A stretch of DNA of 64,000 bases from Stentor coeruleus (Eukaryota > Ciliophora > Heterotrichea > Heterotrichida > Stentoridae), in contig MPUH01000100.1 in NCBI GenBank assembly GCA_001970955.1, forward strand, positions 1 to 64,000, in the 5' to 3' direction. Numbering within the stretch: position 1 is the stretch's first letter; each line of letters begins with the position of its first letter. The notes beneath the pieces are model-generated. The model searched no databases. It was given only the letters and a program-made list of their open reading frames with translations, and had not been told where the DNA came from. This document shows positions 50,955-61,046 of the stretch, one piece after another. Made by a program: the position numbers and the translations under genes.

Positions 50955-52772
50955 ATGGACTTATCCACAATAGGAATTTCCGTAACCAAACTTATCAAAG
51001 CAAGCAACTACGTCGATATCTACGACATGTTTTACCATCAGAAAATCGTCACAGTTCTCGAAGAAAAAAACAGATCCTTAGCATTATTATTAAGTAGTGG
51101 AAAACTCATAAGGTATAATCCAGAAGAACCAACATCAAAACTTTATGTTGATAGTATATGGGAACAATACATAACCTGTGAAGTTCTTTCAGCAATACTA
51201 AGTGAAAACTATCCATGCATTTTTTATCTATCAAACAACTCAATACTTTATCTTCGAAGTACAGAAGGGGATATTCATACAGCTCAACCTAAACATCTTA
51301 TAGCTTCAACATTAACATTACCTCAAGCAATAACATCTTTTACTTATAATATTTCTAAGAAACTTGTTATTGGGTTATCAGAAAACAATATACAAATATT
51401 GTGTATAAATAAAAAAGATGAACTTGTACCTTTCGCTCCTTTTCAGCCCAGTTGTCAGAAGTTTGTATGTGAAAACTGTGTTATTTTTTCGAAAAAAATG
51501 CCTAATATTTTGTATTATCTTGATTACTTACAAGAACCAGCACCTGATAATATTAGTTTTAGTAAAGAATCAAGCACGTATTATATATTGAAAAAATGCA
51601 CTATTGATAATAAAGATATTAATGAATCTAAAGTTCATATAGTAAGTTATGAGTCTGAATTAGCATCTTATGATATAAACTCTCAAGAAATTTTTGCTTT
51701 TCTAACAGTTCAACGTTATCTTTATATCCTTAAAGGTAACAAAGCTAATGGGACTAAAATCCCTTGTGATAATGATTTAGTAAAAGTTCGTTGGAGTTCA
51801 TCTAGCATGTTACTTTTTGTCTTATCTTCAACATCTGAACTTTTTGTTTTTGATTCAACTTTAAACAACCTTTCAATCCATTCTAAAGGAAAAATCCACC
51901 CTTCTTTATCTTTATCTTCTGATGGACTTTTAAAAAGAATCCAAACTTTCCAGGTTTCAGAAAACATAATCTGCTCAACATCTACAAATCTTATAGTCTG
52001 CAAACTTTTAGATGGGTATTTAAGCCCTATATCAAATCATTTACGTAAAGGTAATTTTATCGAAGCACTTGGATGTCTTGAATCAGTTCCAACCGATACT
52101 GATTTCGCTCATGGTTTTTACTTGTGTTGGAAATATGTTTTTAATAACCTTCAAACTGAATATGTTAAATCATTAGAAAATTTATGGACTAAAAATTTTC
52201 ATTCACGACTTCCAGGGCCTTTAGGTAGTCATTTATTAGTCCGTTTAGGTTTCAAACTTATTCATGCAGGTTTTTTTGAAGCCGCATTTTTATTAGGTAG
52301 AAAACTTCGAAATATCCGTTTACTTAATGATTTAGCATATTTTGCTGATTCTAAAGGGTTTAAAGGTATAGCGTTATTAGCTAAACATGAACGTGAACTT
52401 ATGGATGAAGATTATGTTGCCCCAAAAACTGAATTAGAAAATCTAGTTAAAATTACGGGGAGGACAATGAATTCAGCTGATTATTGCCTTTTACTTAATG
52501 ACTTTGAAGAAATTATGAGTATTAATAGAATAAGTGAAGCTTTAGGGAAAGGTGGGTATCTTGAAGAAAAAAATTTCTGGGAAATTGATCTTGAAGCTTA
52601 TGCCAATGCCCTTATGTTAGAAGGAGAAGGGAAGTTTAGAGAAGCATTAGAAATATACACACAGCATAATTTGACGCATGAGATTAATCGAGTTAATCTT
52701 ATATTGCAAATAAGTTCTAAGTCCATAAGTGCTAAAGAAAATGTTGTGGGTATGGAAGAAAGTAAAGAATAG
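50955..52772 (+). CDS. WDPCP/fritz-like WD-repeat protein (CPLANE complex candidate)
   Basis: 605 residues, single exon. The first ~340 residues are strand-rich with recurrent WD-like blades (ALLLSSGKLIRY, LVIGLSENNIQILCI, VRWSSSSMLLFVLSSTSELFVF). The C-terminal part is helical: LRKGNFIEALGCLESV, LVRLGFKLIHAGFFEAAFLLGRKLRNIRLLNDLAYFADSKGF, and an ALEIYTQHN repeat, as in IFT or coatomer-type solenoids. The layout and the FEAAF.L....+...L..LAY segment resemble WDPCP (fritz), which with inturned and fuzzy recruits intraflagellar transport proteins at basal bodies. Another ciliary WD-solenoid protein is the alternative. Confidence 0.6.
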   Translation: MDLSTIGISVTKLIKASNYVDIYDMFYHQKIVTVLEEKNRSLALLLSSGKLIRYNPEEPTSKLYVDSIWEQYITCEVLSAILSENYPCIFYLSNNSILYLRSTEGDIHTAQPKHLIASTLTLPQAITSFTYNISKKLVIGLSENNIQILCINKKDELVPFAPFQPSCQKFVCENCVIFSKKMPNILYYLDYLQEPAPDNISFSKESSTYYILKKCTIDNKDINESKVHIVSYESELASYDINSQEIFAFLTVQRYLYILKGNKANGTKIPCDNDLVKVRWSSSSMLLFVLSSTSELFVFDSTLNNLSIHSKGKIHPSLSLSSDGLLKRIQTFQVSENIICSTSTNLIVCKLLDGYLSPISNHLRKGNFIEALGCLESVPTDTDFAHGFYLCWKYVFNNLQTEYVKSLENLWTKNFHSRLPGPLGSHLLVRLGFKLIHAGFFEAAFLLGRKLRNIRLLNDLAYFADSKGFKGIALLAKHERELMDEDYVAPKTELENLVKITGRTMNSADYCLLLNDFEEIMSINRISEALGKGGYLEEKNFWEIDLEAYANALMLEGEGKFREALEIYTQHNLTHEINRVNLILQISSKSISAKENVVGMEESKE

Positions 52773-52797
52773 TAAGATAAAGATATTTAAAAAGAGG

Positions 52798-52926
52798 AAT
52801 TATCACTTGACTAATTATTATCTTATATTATTTCTTTCTTCTAGTCTTAAGCATATCGNGTTAGAAATTATCACTTGACTAATTATTATCTTATATTATT
52901 TCTTTCTTCTAGTCTTAAGCATATCG
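52798..52926. repeat. Assembly-overlap duplication around N at 52859
   Basis: A 61-bp block between the converging 3' ends of the WDPCP-like and coiled-coil genes is present twice, period 68. Confidence 0.88.
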
Positions 52927-55900
52927 ATTTCATTAAGCAATTCTTCAAGTTCGACTTTAAACTCATTGATTTCCTCAGTTTTTTTCACAATAATTGTCTG
53001 CAACATAGATTTCTCAGTCTCATACCTCCTCCTCATCTCATCAAGTTCTTTTTCAGTCTTAAACGATAAACCATTCATATTACTTTTCAGTTCCTGTTCT
53101 CTACGATAATAATTTTCTTCTAAAGTTTCAAATTTACGTTGAAGTGCTAAATAATCATTAGCCCCAATAGAAGCTGGTTGTTTCGATATATGTACTTCAA
53201 GTCTTTGTTTATCAATACGCAATTTTTCATTTTCAGCAAAAACATATGCGAGTTTGCTTTTAACACTCTCAGCTTCTTCTTCTACCATCCTAAGTTTTAA
53301 AGCTAAAGTATGATCAACTGATAAATTAGGTTTTTTATCTCCTTTTAACTGCATAGCTTCAAGTCCTTGAATCCTCTTATTAGCTTGAATCAAAAGAAAC
53401 TGGGCATCTCGTTCTGATAATTGTTTATATTCAGTGAACTCTTCAGCTTTAGGTGGCACCCACATATCTTTTGGATTTTTTTTAATAAAATTCAAAAACA
53501 CTTTTGCTGTTATTTGTCCCATTTTACTTCTATCAAGTTCTCTGATTATTATATGACACTCTTCTCTTGTTAATGGAAGTTTATTTTCTAAGACTTTTTT
53601 CCTAAAAGTCCTTTTTGATATACTTAAATTTCCTGAAAACACTTTTTCTGTGAGCATTTCATAATCAATACCTTCTCTAGTCACATGGTTTTCTAATTTT
53701 TCTAATACAAAATCGATTACCCAAGGGAGGATTTGTTTATCTACAATGCTTTGAAAATTCCCTTTTGAAGATATTTGATTATGTAATTCCCAGATGTAGT
53801 CTTTTAGTTTTTGTTCCCACCATTTTATTGGATTTTCTCTTAGATCGTTAAGGAAAGTGTCTATATTTAGTTTTCCTCCTTGGGATTTAAACCTACGAAG
53901 CAAGCTTTGAACATTGATTGTACTTAGGTTTGGGATATTGGAAATAAGGATTTCTTGGATTTGAGTTAAACTTAGCCATCCTCCTCCAATACGATTAAGA
54001 TACCCAATATTTTCTTTAATCTGTGAAAGAACTTGCATACTTTCTAAATACTCATAATCTTCTTGTTCTTGATCGTTATCAGAAAAGTCTGACCAGTATT
54101 CTTCATCTTTTTCACTAACTTGACTAGTTGAACCTGTACAAGATGTAGAAAGCTCAAGTTCTATATAATCACAAAATTCTTTATAGATTTTTTCGACTTG
54201 ATTCCAATTAGTTATACCTTTGAGAAGACTAGAAAGGGCTNTTAACTTGACTAGTTGAACCTGTACAAGATGTAGAAAGCTCAAGTTCTATATAATCACA
54301 AAGTTCTTTATAGATTTTTTCGACTTGATTCCAATTAGTTATACCTTTGAGAAGACTAGAAAGGGCTAGGGTTTTATCTAGAATCTTATCAAAAGAAGCG
54401 AAACAAGCGAAAGATGGGGAAGTTGAGTTGGTTTCAAGGATTTCTATAATCTTACTTAATATATCGACAAGTTCTTTAGATTTCTTCTGAGTGATATTTG
54501 GAGATAAAAATGATACTTCTTGGCAGATCTGGAACCATATTGACCCAGAAAATGAGCATAAAAAAGGAAACAGTGAAGGATAGTTTGTTTTCGTCCCTGA
54601 TTTCATTGTTTGGATAATTTTCTCATAGTTTCCAACTTGTTCTCTTAAATGTTTCACTTCTTCACTAGTATCTGGACGTATAGAATTTAATTTTGATATA
54701 TAATAACTCTTAGTATCTTCTAAACATTTTTCCAAATCTTTGATTTTATCAACAAGTATTTGATCTGATGGTTTTAATATTGGTTCCACTGAAGATTTAG
54801 GAAGATTTTTAACATCTTTTGACCTTTTCACTCTAATTTCCCATTCATTTTCACCCATTTTTTTCTTTAACAACTCATCATAATCTTCAGTTTTTTTTCT
54901 TAGCAGATTCTCAAGTTCAGATATTTTATTTAAATACATTGTGCTTTGGTTTGAACTTTCTGCTTTGATTAAAACTGAAAAAGGTTGTTTTTGCTTTAAA
55001 ACTTCTTCTAAAGACCGGGAATGATCTTTTGATGCTTCAATAGTTTCTTGAGAATTTTTTTGACTTAAAATATTGTTTTCTTGTTGAAGGTCTTTGATTT
55101 TTCCTTCTTGATCCCGAAGAGTCTGGATTTTATTACGCAAGTCACGGTTTTCACTTTCAAGTTTTAGTAGGTCTGACTTCAACCGATTAGATTCGATTTC
55201 TAAGTCTTTTTTGCTTTGTAGCAAGTCTTCTCTATCAATTTCAAATTGTTTTGTGTACTCTTTTATCATCCTTTCTGAAATCCGTAACTCAGCTGTTTTA
55301 ATGTATTCATCAAAGTTTTTTTCTTTTCTATCCAAATCTGTTCTTAAGATAATATTTTCAGCTTCAAGATCCTTGACACGGGCTTCAGTATAATCCACTT
55401 GTTTTATCAATTCTTCAGTTTCTATTTTGTATAACTCAATTTTATGATATGATTCTTGGAGTTGGGTTTTAACTTTTTCCAAAGCCTCATATTCGATACT
55501 AGCAAAATTCGCTTGTTTTTCTTTTTTCTCTAGAAAATCAACCTGCTCCTGTTTATTCTGAAGTTCTAATTCCATATCTTGCATTGCTTTTCTTAGATCA
55601 ATTATTTCTATTTCAAGCTCTCTTTCCCTTGTAAACAATTTAACATTAGTTGTCTGTGGGCGATACTGTATAGAAACAGGTGGTTTAGTTTCATTACCAT
55701 AAGTATTTGATATTCCAATCATCTTATTATCATCTTCTAAAGGATATTCTTCAATTTCCTTAATCTTAAAAACATTTTCTTCAATTTTTCCAGGTTTATT
55801 TTGTACTTTTGAACCAAACTTAGCAGTTTCACCTTTAAAAAAACCTTGCTCTTTATCAGAAAACTTATGTGATTCAAACTCTTTAAAATTCTCAGAATAT

Positions 55901-56943
55901 GTTTCAGTGTATTTTTCATGCTGATTTCCAGAATATTCTTCTGAATACTTTTCATGTACTTTTTCTGTATAAATTTCAAAAGTCCCTTTGCTATCTTTAT
56001 GCTGGATACTTGGGGTTTTATCTTCAGATCTGCTTAAATATTCTAAAAACTCATCAGAAAGTTTTTTTCTTTCTATTTGTGATTGAGTTAAAGAGTACTG
56101 GTCACTATATTTATTTTTATCTTCACTTTCTTCTTCAACTTCTTCACTACTTATTTTCATAGTTTTACGGTCTTTAGCATAAATATTTTTTGACTTAGTA
56201 TCTTGACTTTCACCTGAGTATAATTCGCTTTCTTTATCAGGGATTTTTGAACTACTTTCATATTCTTTACTATACATTTTATCTTCGCTGTTCATTTCGC
56301 TTTCTAAAGATGAAAACCCACCAATTATCTTATCTTCATCAGGGTCTCTGAAAAAAACTCTCTGATTATCCCTAATAAATATCTGATCTTTTGGGAAGTC
56401 AACTTTTTTATATAAACTTGTTGGTTGATTTACCATTTCTGTAAACGGTTCTGTTTTGATTTTGAAATTTTTATTAGATTCACTTATCTCATCATCATAA
56501 TTTGATTGAAAATAATCTTTTTTCTCATTTCCCCATTCTTGAAGTTTAGGTTTTGTGTGCAAACTACTCGAGCTTCCGTTCTCGGAATCATAAGAACTTT
56601 TAAGCATTTTGTTGAACTCTTTATCCATTTCCCCAAATTTTAAATCTTTAGTCTTAAGTTGTATATTTGGAGTATCATCTGAATCATCATGAGGAAATTT
56701 AATTTGTGATTGGGTTTTTTTTACTTCTGGCTTTGGAGCTGGTTTAGGTTGAGCTTTTGATAGAATTTTTATATCCCCAAAATCTATATCAAAAGCATAA
56801 GGGTCCTCAGTGTTTGGCCGCCCTACAGTTTTTTTATTGTTCCTTGAAATAGGTATATAGTTTGATGATGACTCTGGATTGTTCATAAAATCATTGTATC
56901 CAGATTCGCTCATATCGCCGCTACTAGAACTAAAGTTATCCAT
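52896..56943 (-). CDS. Large coiled-coil protein, about 1,306 aa, split by an assembly N
   Basis: The assembly shows two ORFs (56943-54229 and 54284-52896) broken at the N at 54241, where about 125 bp are duplicated. Counting the block once (period 127) leaves one continuous frame of 1,306 residues. The first ~410 residues are disordered and rich in Ser/Glu/Lys with many KYSEEYS-like repeats. Long coiled coils span about 430-760. A globular middle near 780-1100 follows, with a degenerate EF-hand-like pair (ELDRSKMGQITAKVFLNFI), and a final coiled coil ends in RRKK. Probably a centriolar or cytoskeletal scaffold; no family assigned. The two copies of the block differ (Phe versus Leu in KEFC/KELC). 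Confidence 0.8.
54116..54367. repeat. Assembly-overlap duplication around N at 54241
   Basis: About 125 bp repeated with period 127 inside the coiled-coil gene, with one difference (acaaaattc versus acaaagttc). Confidence 0.92.
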
Positions 56944-57826
56944 TTTAAATATTATTTGAGTTTTATATGAGTTTTAAAACAGATTTAAGATAGGGTGGTA
57001 TAGGTAATTATGATATTAAGGGTTATTGGGTAGAAAAGAAAGGATTGATGAGAAAATATATGTAAATTTGACTTTATGGGGAAGTGATGGATTATTATTT
57101 AATTAAATACTAAAGGAAAATACTTATAAATATTAAAGCTATGATTTTTCATCAGAAATACCATTTGATTTAAGAGTAATAGTTTATTTAAGCATGTTAT
57201 TTATACTATTATAGGCTGTTACTTAGTTTTAAAAATAAAATCAAGACATAACATTATTTTAAACCTACAATTTTATAGTATTGAATGCTCATTACATATA
57301 CGAAACAGCTTCAGATATACATAAAAAATCTTATCATCACATAAATCAGCAGCATCCAAGATTAAAAAAAAACATAAAAACTTCTAAAAAACTCACTCAA
57401 GTCATTATCATAATATAAACTCAAAAAAAAACTATAAAATCTTAACACCCTACCTAACTAACAATATTTACAGCATATACTTTATATCTAATCTCATATC
57501 AATAATCATCCTAACTAAAAATCTCTCAACCTAAAAACCTTCTCATCATCATAGTTTAAATGCATTCAGCTTATCAAAAATATTTTTCTCCTTCTAGATA
57601 CTAACTTTCATTACAATCTTGACACCATCGTGCATTTCCCCATATTGCACTTCTAACTAATACTAATCAAAAATTTTTTGTATACTATTATAATTTACCC
57701 ATCTTATCATCTATTATATACGATTACTTTATTATCATTCTATTTTTATATGGAGGACCAAAAAGATTTTCTAGAAAGGACAAGACATTTAAGAGAAGCA
57801 CTTAAAAAAAGANATTCTATTTTTAT
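56944..57826. promoter_or_regulatory. Divergent intergenic region
   Basis: G-rich on the plus strand up to about 57130 (5' flank of the minus gene), switching to C-rich from about 57250 to 57740 (5' flank of the plus gene). The first 48 bp (56944-56991) closely match the region upstream of the ATG at 63974. The stretch 57737-57812 is a false copy of the next gene's start. Confidence 0.65.
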
Positions 57827-57889
57827 ATGGAGGACCAAAAAGATTTTCTAGAAAGGACAAGACATTTAAGAGAAGCACTTAAAAAAAGA
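57737..57889. repeat. Assembly-overlap duplication around N at 57813
   Basis: About 76 bp repeated with period 77; contains a duplicate ATG at 57750 for the following gene. Confidence 0.9.
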
Positions 57890-58276
57890 GCAATGGATGT
57901 AGAAAGTGGAATAGTTGGAGATAGTAAAGATGATTTACTTGAAGAAAGTATTAAAAAGAACATTCAATCATCGATGCAGTTTTGTAAGCTACATCCTGAC
58001 GAAACACAGAATAGCTCAATTGCTTTGAAGTTTTTAATTAAAAGTCATAGAGAAGAGAGTAAAAAAGTAAGAAATGTAAAGTCAACTAATCCTTTAGTAC
58101 TACCTGAGATTAAAAAAGCTTATATGCCCTATTTGAAAAAACCATCAGAGTTCCCTTTACCAAAGTTTAAGAAAATCAAAGGTTATCGAGTTGATTTTAC
58201 CGGCATCGAACCCAAGATCAAAAAACTTAACAAAGCATATTCAACAATAACTTTAAGAAAACTAAACAGTAGTTAA
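57827..58276 (+). CDS. Small basic protein of unknown function, 149 aa
   Basis: Starts MEDQKDFLERTRHLREALKKR after a TTTTTAT leader. Helical N-terminal third, then a Pro/Lys-rich stretch (LPEIKKAYMPYLKKPSEFPLPKFKKIKGYRVDF) and a basic C-terminus. No domain recognised; composition suggests a nucleic-acid- or microtubule-binding peptide, which is inference. The upstream ATG at 57750 belongs to the assembly duplicate. Confidence 0.65.
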   Translation: MEDQKDFLERTRHLREALKKRAMDVESGIVGDSKDDLLEESIKKNIQSSMQFCKLHPDETQNSSIALKFLIKSHREESKKVRNVKSTNPLVLPEIKKAYMPYLKKPSEFPLPKFKKIKGYRVDFTGIEPKIKKLNKAYSTITLRKLNSS

Positions 58277-58621
58277 TATAATTTACCTAAAATCTTTGAC
58301 ATAACTGGTTTTATATACAACTATAGTTTTTAAACTTGAAATACTTTAAAACCATCACAAATCCTACAACAACTTCTATTGTTATTTTAACCATAAAGAA
58401 TAATATCCTAATAAAATATACACTTAACTACAAACCCATCAAGCCAATATTACAAAAAATAGCCCCTCCATCCCAAAACTTTATTAAAATCTTCATAAAA
58501 GTTTGATCAAAACCACCACTTTCCTTCAAAACTTACAAAAACTTATAATCATTCGAACTTTTTACTCATAAAAATATAAAATAATTAGATAAAAGTCCAT
58601 ATTCCATGTCCAGTCAAATAA
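58277..58621. other. Upstream region of the eL32 gene
   Basis: C/A-rich and G-poor from about 58340 to 58560. An out-of-frame ATG at 58606 opens a short ORF that overlaps the eL32 start by 16-nt offset. No gene seen. Confidence 0.5.
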
Positions 58622-59023
58622 ATGGTAGCGCCTCTCCATCATCTGAAAAAAGTCAAGAAACATAAACAGACTTTCACACGCTTCCAAAGCGACCAATTTA
58701 AACGAGTAAAGCCTAGTTGGAGACAGCCTCATGGTATTGACAGCAGGATCAGAAGGAAATTCCGAGGAAACAAGCCTCTTCCAGGGATTGGCTACGGTAC
58801 TGCACGTGCAACCAGATACCTTCTCCCTAATGGATTTCGCAAATTCCTTGTGACTAACGATAAAGATCTTGAAGTCTTACTTATGCACAACAGAGTTTAC
58901 TGTGCCGAACTTGCCCATAATCTTAGCGCTAGAAGCAGAAAAAGACTTGTTGAAAGAGCAAACCAGTTGGGAGTTAGAGTCACTAATGCAAATGCTCGTG
59001 TTAGGACAGAAGAAAAAAAGTAA
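58622..59023 (+). CDS. RPL32: Ribosomal protein eL32
   Basis: 133 residues, the family length. Clear signature stretches: KKHKQTFTRFQSDQFKRVKPSWRQPHGIDSRIRRKF, GYGTARATRYLLPNGFRKFLV, and RKRLVERANQLGVRVTNANARV. A cytosolic large-subunit protein. Codon use is richer in GC-ending codons than neighbours, as for highly expressed genes (also seen in eS7). No intron. Confidence 0.98.
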   Translation: MVAPLHHLKKVKKHKQTFTRFQSDQFKRVKPSWRQPHGIDSRIRRKFRGNKPLPGIGYGTARATRYLLPNGFRKFLVTNDKDLEVLLMHNRVYCAELAHNLSARSRKRLVERANQLGVRVTNANARVRTEEKK

Positions 59024-59642
59024 TAGTTAAGACAAATTAGGATAGTAAATTTTTTGAATGATTTGTGAGGTTATTGGAAAAAAAAAAATTTTTTTTTTGT
59101 ATGAAAGATAAGAGGGGAAAGGGATTGTGGATAGGATTTGGATAGATGGGGAGATTTGGGTGGGTTTTTTTGTTTGGGAGGTTTTTTTTTTGTAGGATGA
59201 GGATTATTAGTGGGTTTTGTGGGTGGGGAGGAAAGTGAGTGAATTTTGATGTGGGGTTATAATGGATGGAATGCTTTTAGGTTTTTTCGGAGGATTTTAT
59301 TGGATTAGGATAAGTTTAAGAATAATAAAAATGTGTTAGAGAGTTTAGAGTAACATGCTATATACAACTGGCATGAAAAGTTTTAGTATTAAGTACTAAA
59401 TAGTTTTATTGTTTTTGTGTAGGATAAGTGTAATAGATATATAATATAGTTGGATTTAGAAAATTATATCTTGCTGTAAATCTTATTTTCACATTATAAT
59501 TAGCCTAAATTCTTATAACAATCATCTCAATTACTTATTAATTATATCAAAAAATCATATTAATTCCTTAAAACTTAAACACACAAAAATCCAAACCTAT
59601 CTCCCCATACAAGTTTTTATAATAAAATCATTAAAAATATCA
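59024..59642. other. Intergenic region between convergent genes
   Basis: Strongly G/T-rich on the plus strand at about 59090-59340 (3' flank of eL32), then C/A-rich at about 59460-59630 (3' flank of the minus RING gene). An A-run followed by a T-run at 59077-59098 could form a weak hairpin. No gene seen. Confidence 0.6.
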
Positions 59643-60161
59643 TTAGCTAAAATTTCTCGATTTTGGATACAAACTTAAATCATGGCAATTCTGACAGCAA
59701 TAATCAAGTATTTTTCCATCCAGTACATATCGATCATTAAAACATCCAGGTCTCATACATTTAATCGATGCAGAATTTGGTGAAGTCATATAAAATGCCA
59801 TAAAATTTGAACTCGGCTCAGTAGAAGGTGTATAATAATGAACAGAATTAAAAGATGGGCTATATGTCCTCTTATTCTCTGGTGTAGAAAACAAAACTTT
59901 AGGTGAAGGCCCTTGTTTAGCCATCAAAGGCTGTTCCCTTCCTATCAAAGACAACAATGCATTATTTTTTGGTAAGTCTTTGATAAAGATATTATTCAGC
60001 TCATAACTCCGCCAACAAATCTGACACTGATACCTTTTAGTCTGATGTGAATACTGTAAAATACACATCATACATATAGAGTCCCCACATGGTAAAACTA
60101 AAGGTAAAAACTCATCACAGTCAAAAGGTCTTTCACAGCTAGTACACTTAAGTCCATCCAT
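59643..60161 (-). CDS. RING-type zinc-finger protein with Asp replacing the core His
   Basis: 172 residues. N-terminal RING: CTSCERPFD...LPLVLPCGDSICMMCI...YQCQICWRSY, giving C-x2-C, C-G-D-x2-C-x2-C and C-x2-C pairs. The usual CGH is CGD, so the second zinc site has Asp as ligand or is weakened. A Ser/Pro-rich middle follows, and the C-terminus has a second Cys cluster (IKCMRPGCF...YCCQNCHDL), possibly another zinc site. RING proteins are mostly E3 ubiquitin ligases; activity is inferred. Confidence 0.75.
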   Translation of the reverse strand: MDGLKCTSCERPFDCDEFLPLVLPCGDSICMMCILQYSHQTKRYQCQICWRSYELNNIFIKDLPKNNALLSLIGREQPLMAKQGPSPKVLFSTPENKRTYSPSFNSVHYYTPSTEPSSNFMAFYMTSPNSASIKCMRPGCFNDRYVLDGKILDYCCQNCHDLSLYPKSRNFS

Positions 60162-60375
60162 GATTATTATTTTCTTATTCCACCTATATATTTACTCTAA
60201 TTCTACATATAAAAACATCATAAAAATCTTAACCTAAATCAATTATCCTATACTAACCCTAAAATCCTTTAATCCAAATAAATTAACCCATAATCCTAAA
60301 TTATCTTATAAAAAAAAACCAAAACATAAAGAAAAAAATCAAATCACCATAGTTAATATAATAATTCTTAGCCAC

Positions 60376-60966
60376 ATGTCAGACCCTCTCGCAAAATTCC
60401 ATAAGAAGGACAAGAAGCCAGACGAGTTTGAATATCATGTAGCTCAGACCATAGGCGAAATTGAGGCATCTTCACCAGATCTAAAAGGTGAGTTCAAAGA
60501 CATTTTACTCACAGGAGCTTCAGAATTCGAAAGTAAACATCATGGTGCTGTCAGACAAGCAGTGATAATTTTCTTCCACTACAGGTCGAAAAATGCTCTT
60601 AAGAAACATCACTCACGGTTACAAAGCGAATTGACTAAAAGGTTTAGGAAGCCTGTTGTGCTTTTGTTACAAAGGACTATTATTCCAAAGTACTTCAAGA
60701 CAAAAGGCCAACAAAAAAGACCTTATTCTAGGACCCTGACAAAGGTTCATGAAGCTATTTTAGACGACCTTGTATACCCAACAAGTATTCTTGGAAAGAG
60801 AATTCGTATGAAAGCTGATGGAAGAAAAGTATTCAAAGTCCTCCTTGACCCAACAAGTAGAGAAGAAGTCCAAGATAAGCTTGATATTATTAGTGCAGTT
60901 TATAGTAAACTGACTAATAAAGAAGTTGTCTTCGAGTTTCCTCAGAATAGAGACTTTCCAGTTTAA
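60376..60966 (+). CDS. RPS7: Ribosomal protein eS7
   Basis: 196 residues, the family length. Matches along the whole chain: ISSPDLKGEF-like ASSPDLKGEFKDI, RQAVIIFFHYRSKNALKKHHSRLQSELTKRF, KPVVLLLQRTIIPK, RPYSRTLTKVHEAILDDLVYP, and GKRIRMKADGRKVFKVLLD. A cytosolic small-subunit protein. Single exon with a C-rich 5' flank. Confidence 0.98.
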   Translation: MSDPLAKFHKKDKKPDEFEYHVAQTIGEIEASSPDLKGEFKDILLTGASEFESKHHGAVRQAVIIFFHYRSKNALKKHHSRLQSELTKRFRKPVVLLLQRTIIPKYFKTKGQQKRPYSRTLTKVHEAILDDLVYPTSILGKRIRMKADGRKVFKVLLDPTSREEVQDKLDIISAVYSKLTNKEVVFEFPQNRDFPV

Positions 60967-61046
60967 GTTATGATTAAACGTAGAATAGGTCATAAAATTT
61001 ATCTTTATGAATGCTTAAATTTTACAATTTAAGTAAAAGTTCAAAT

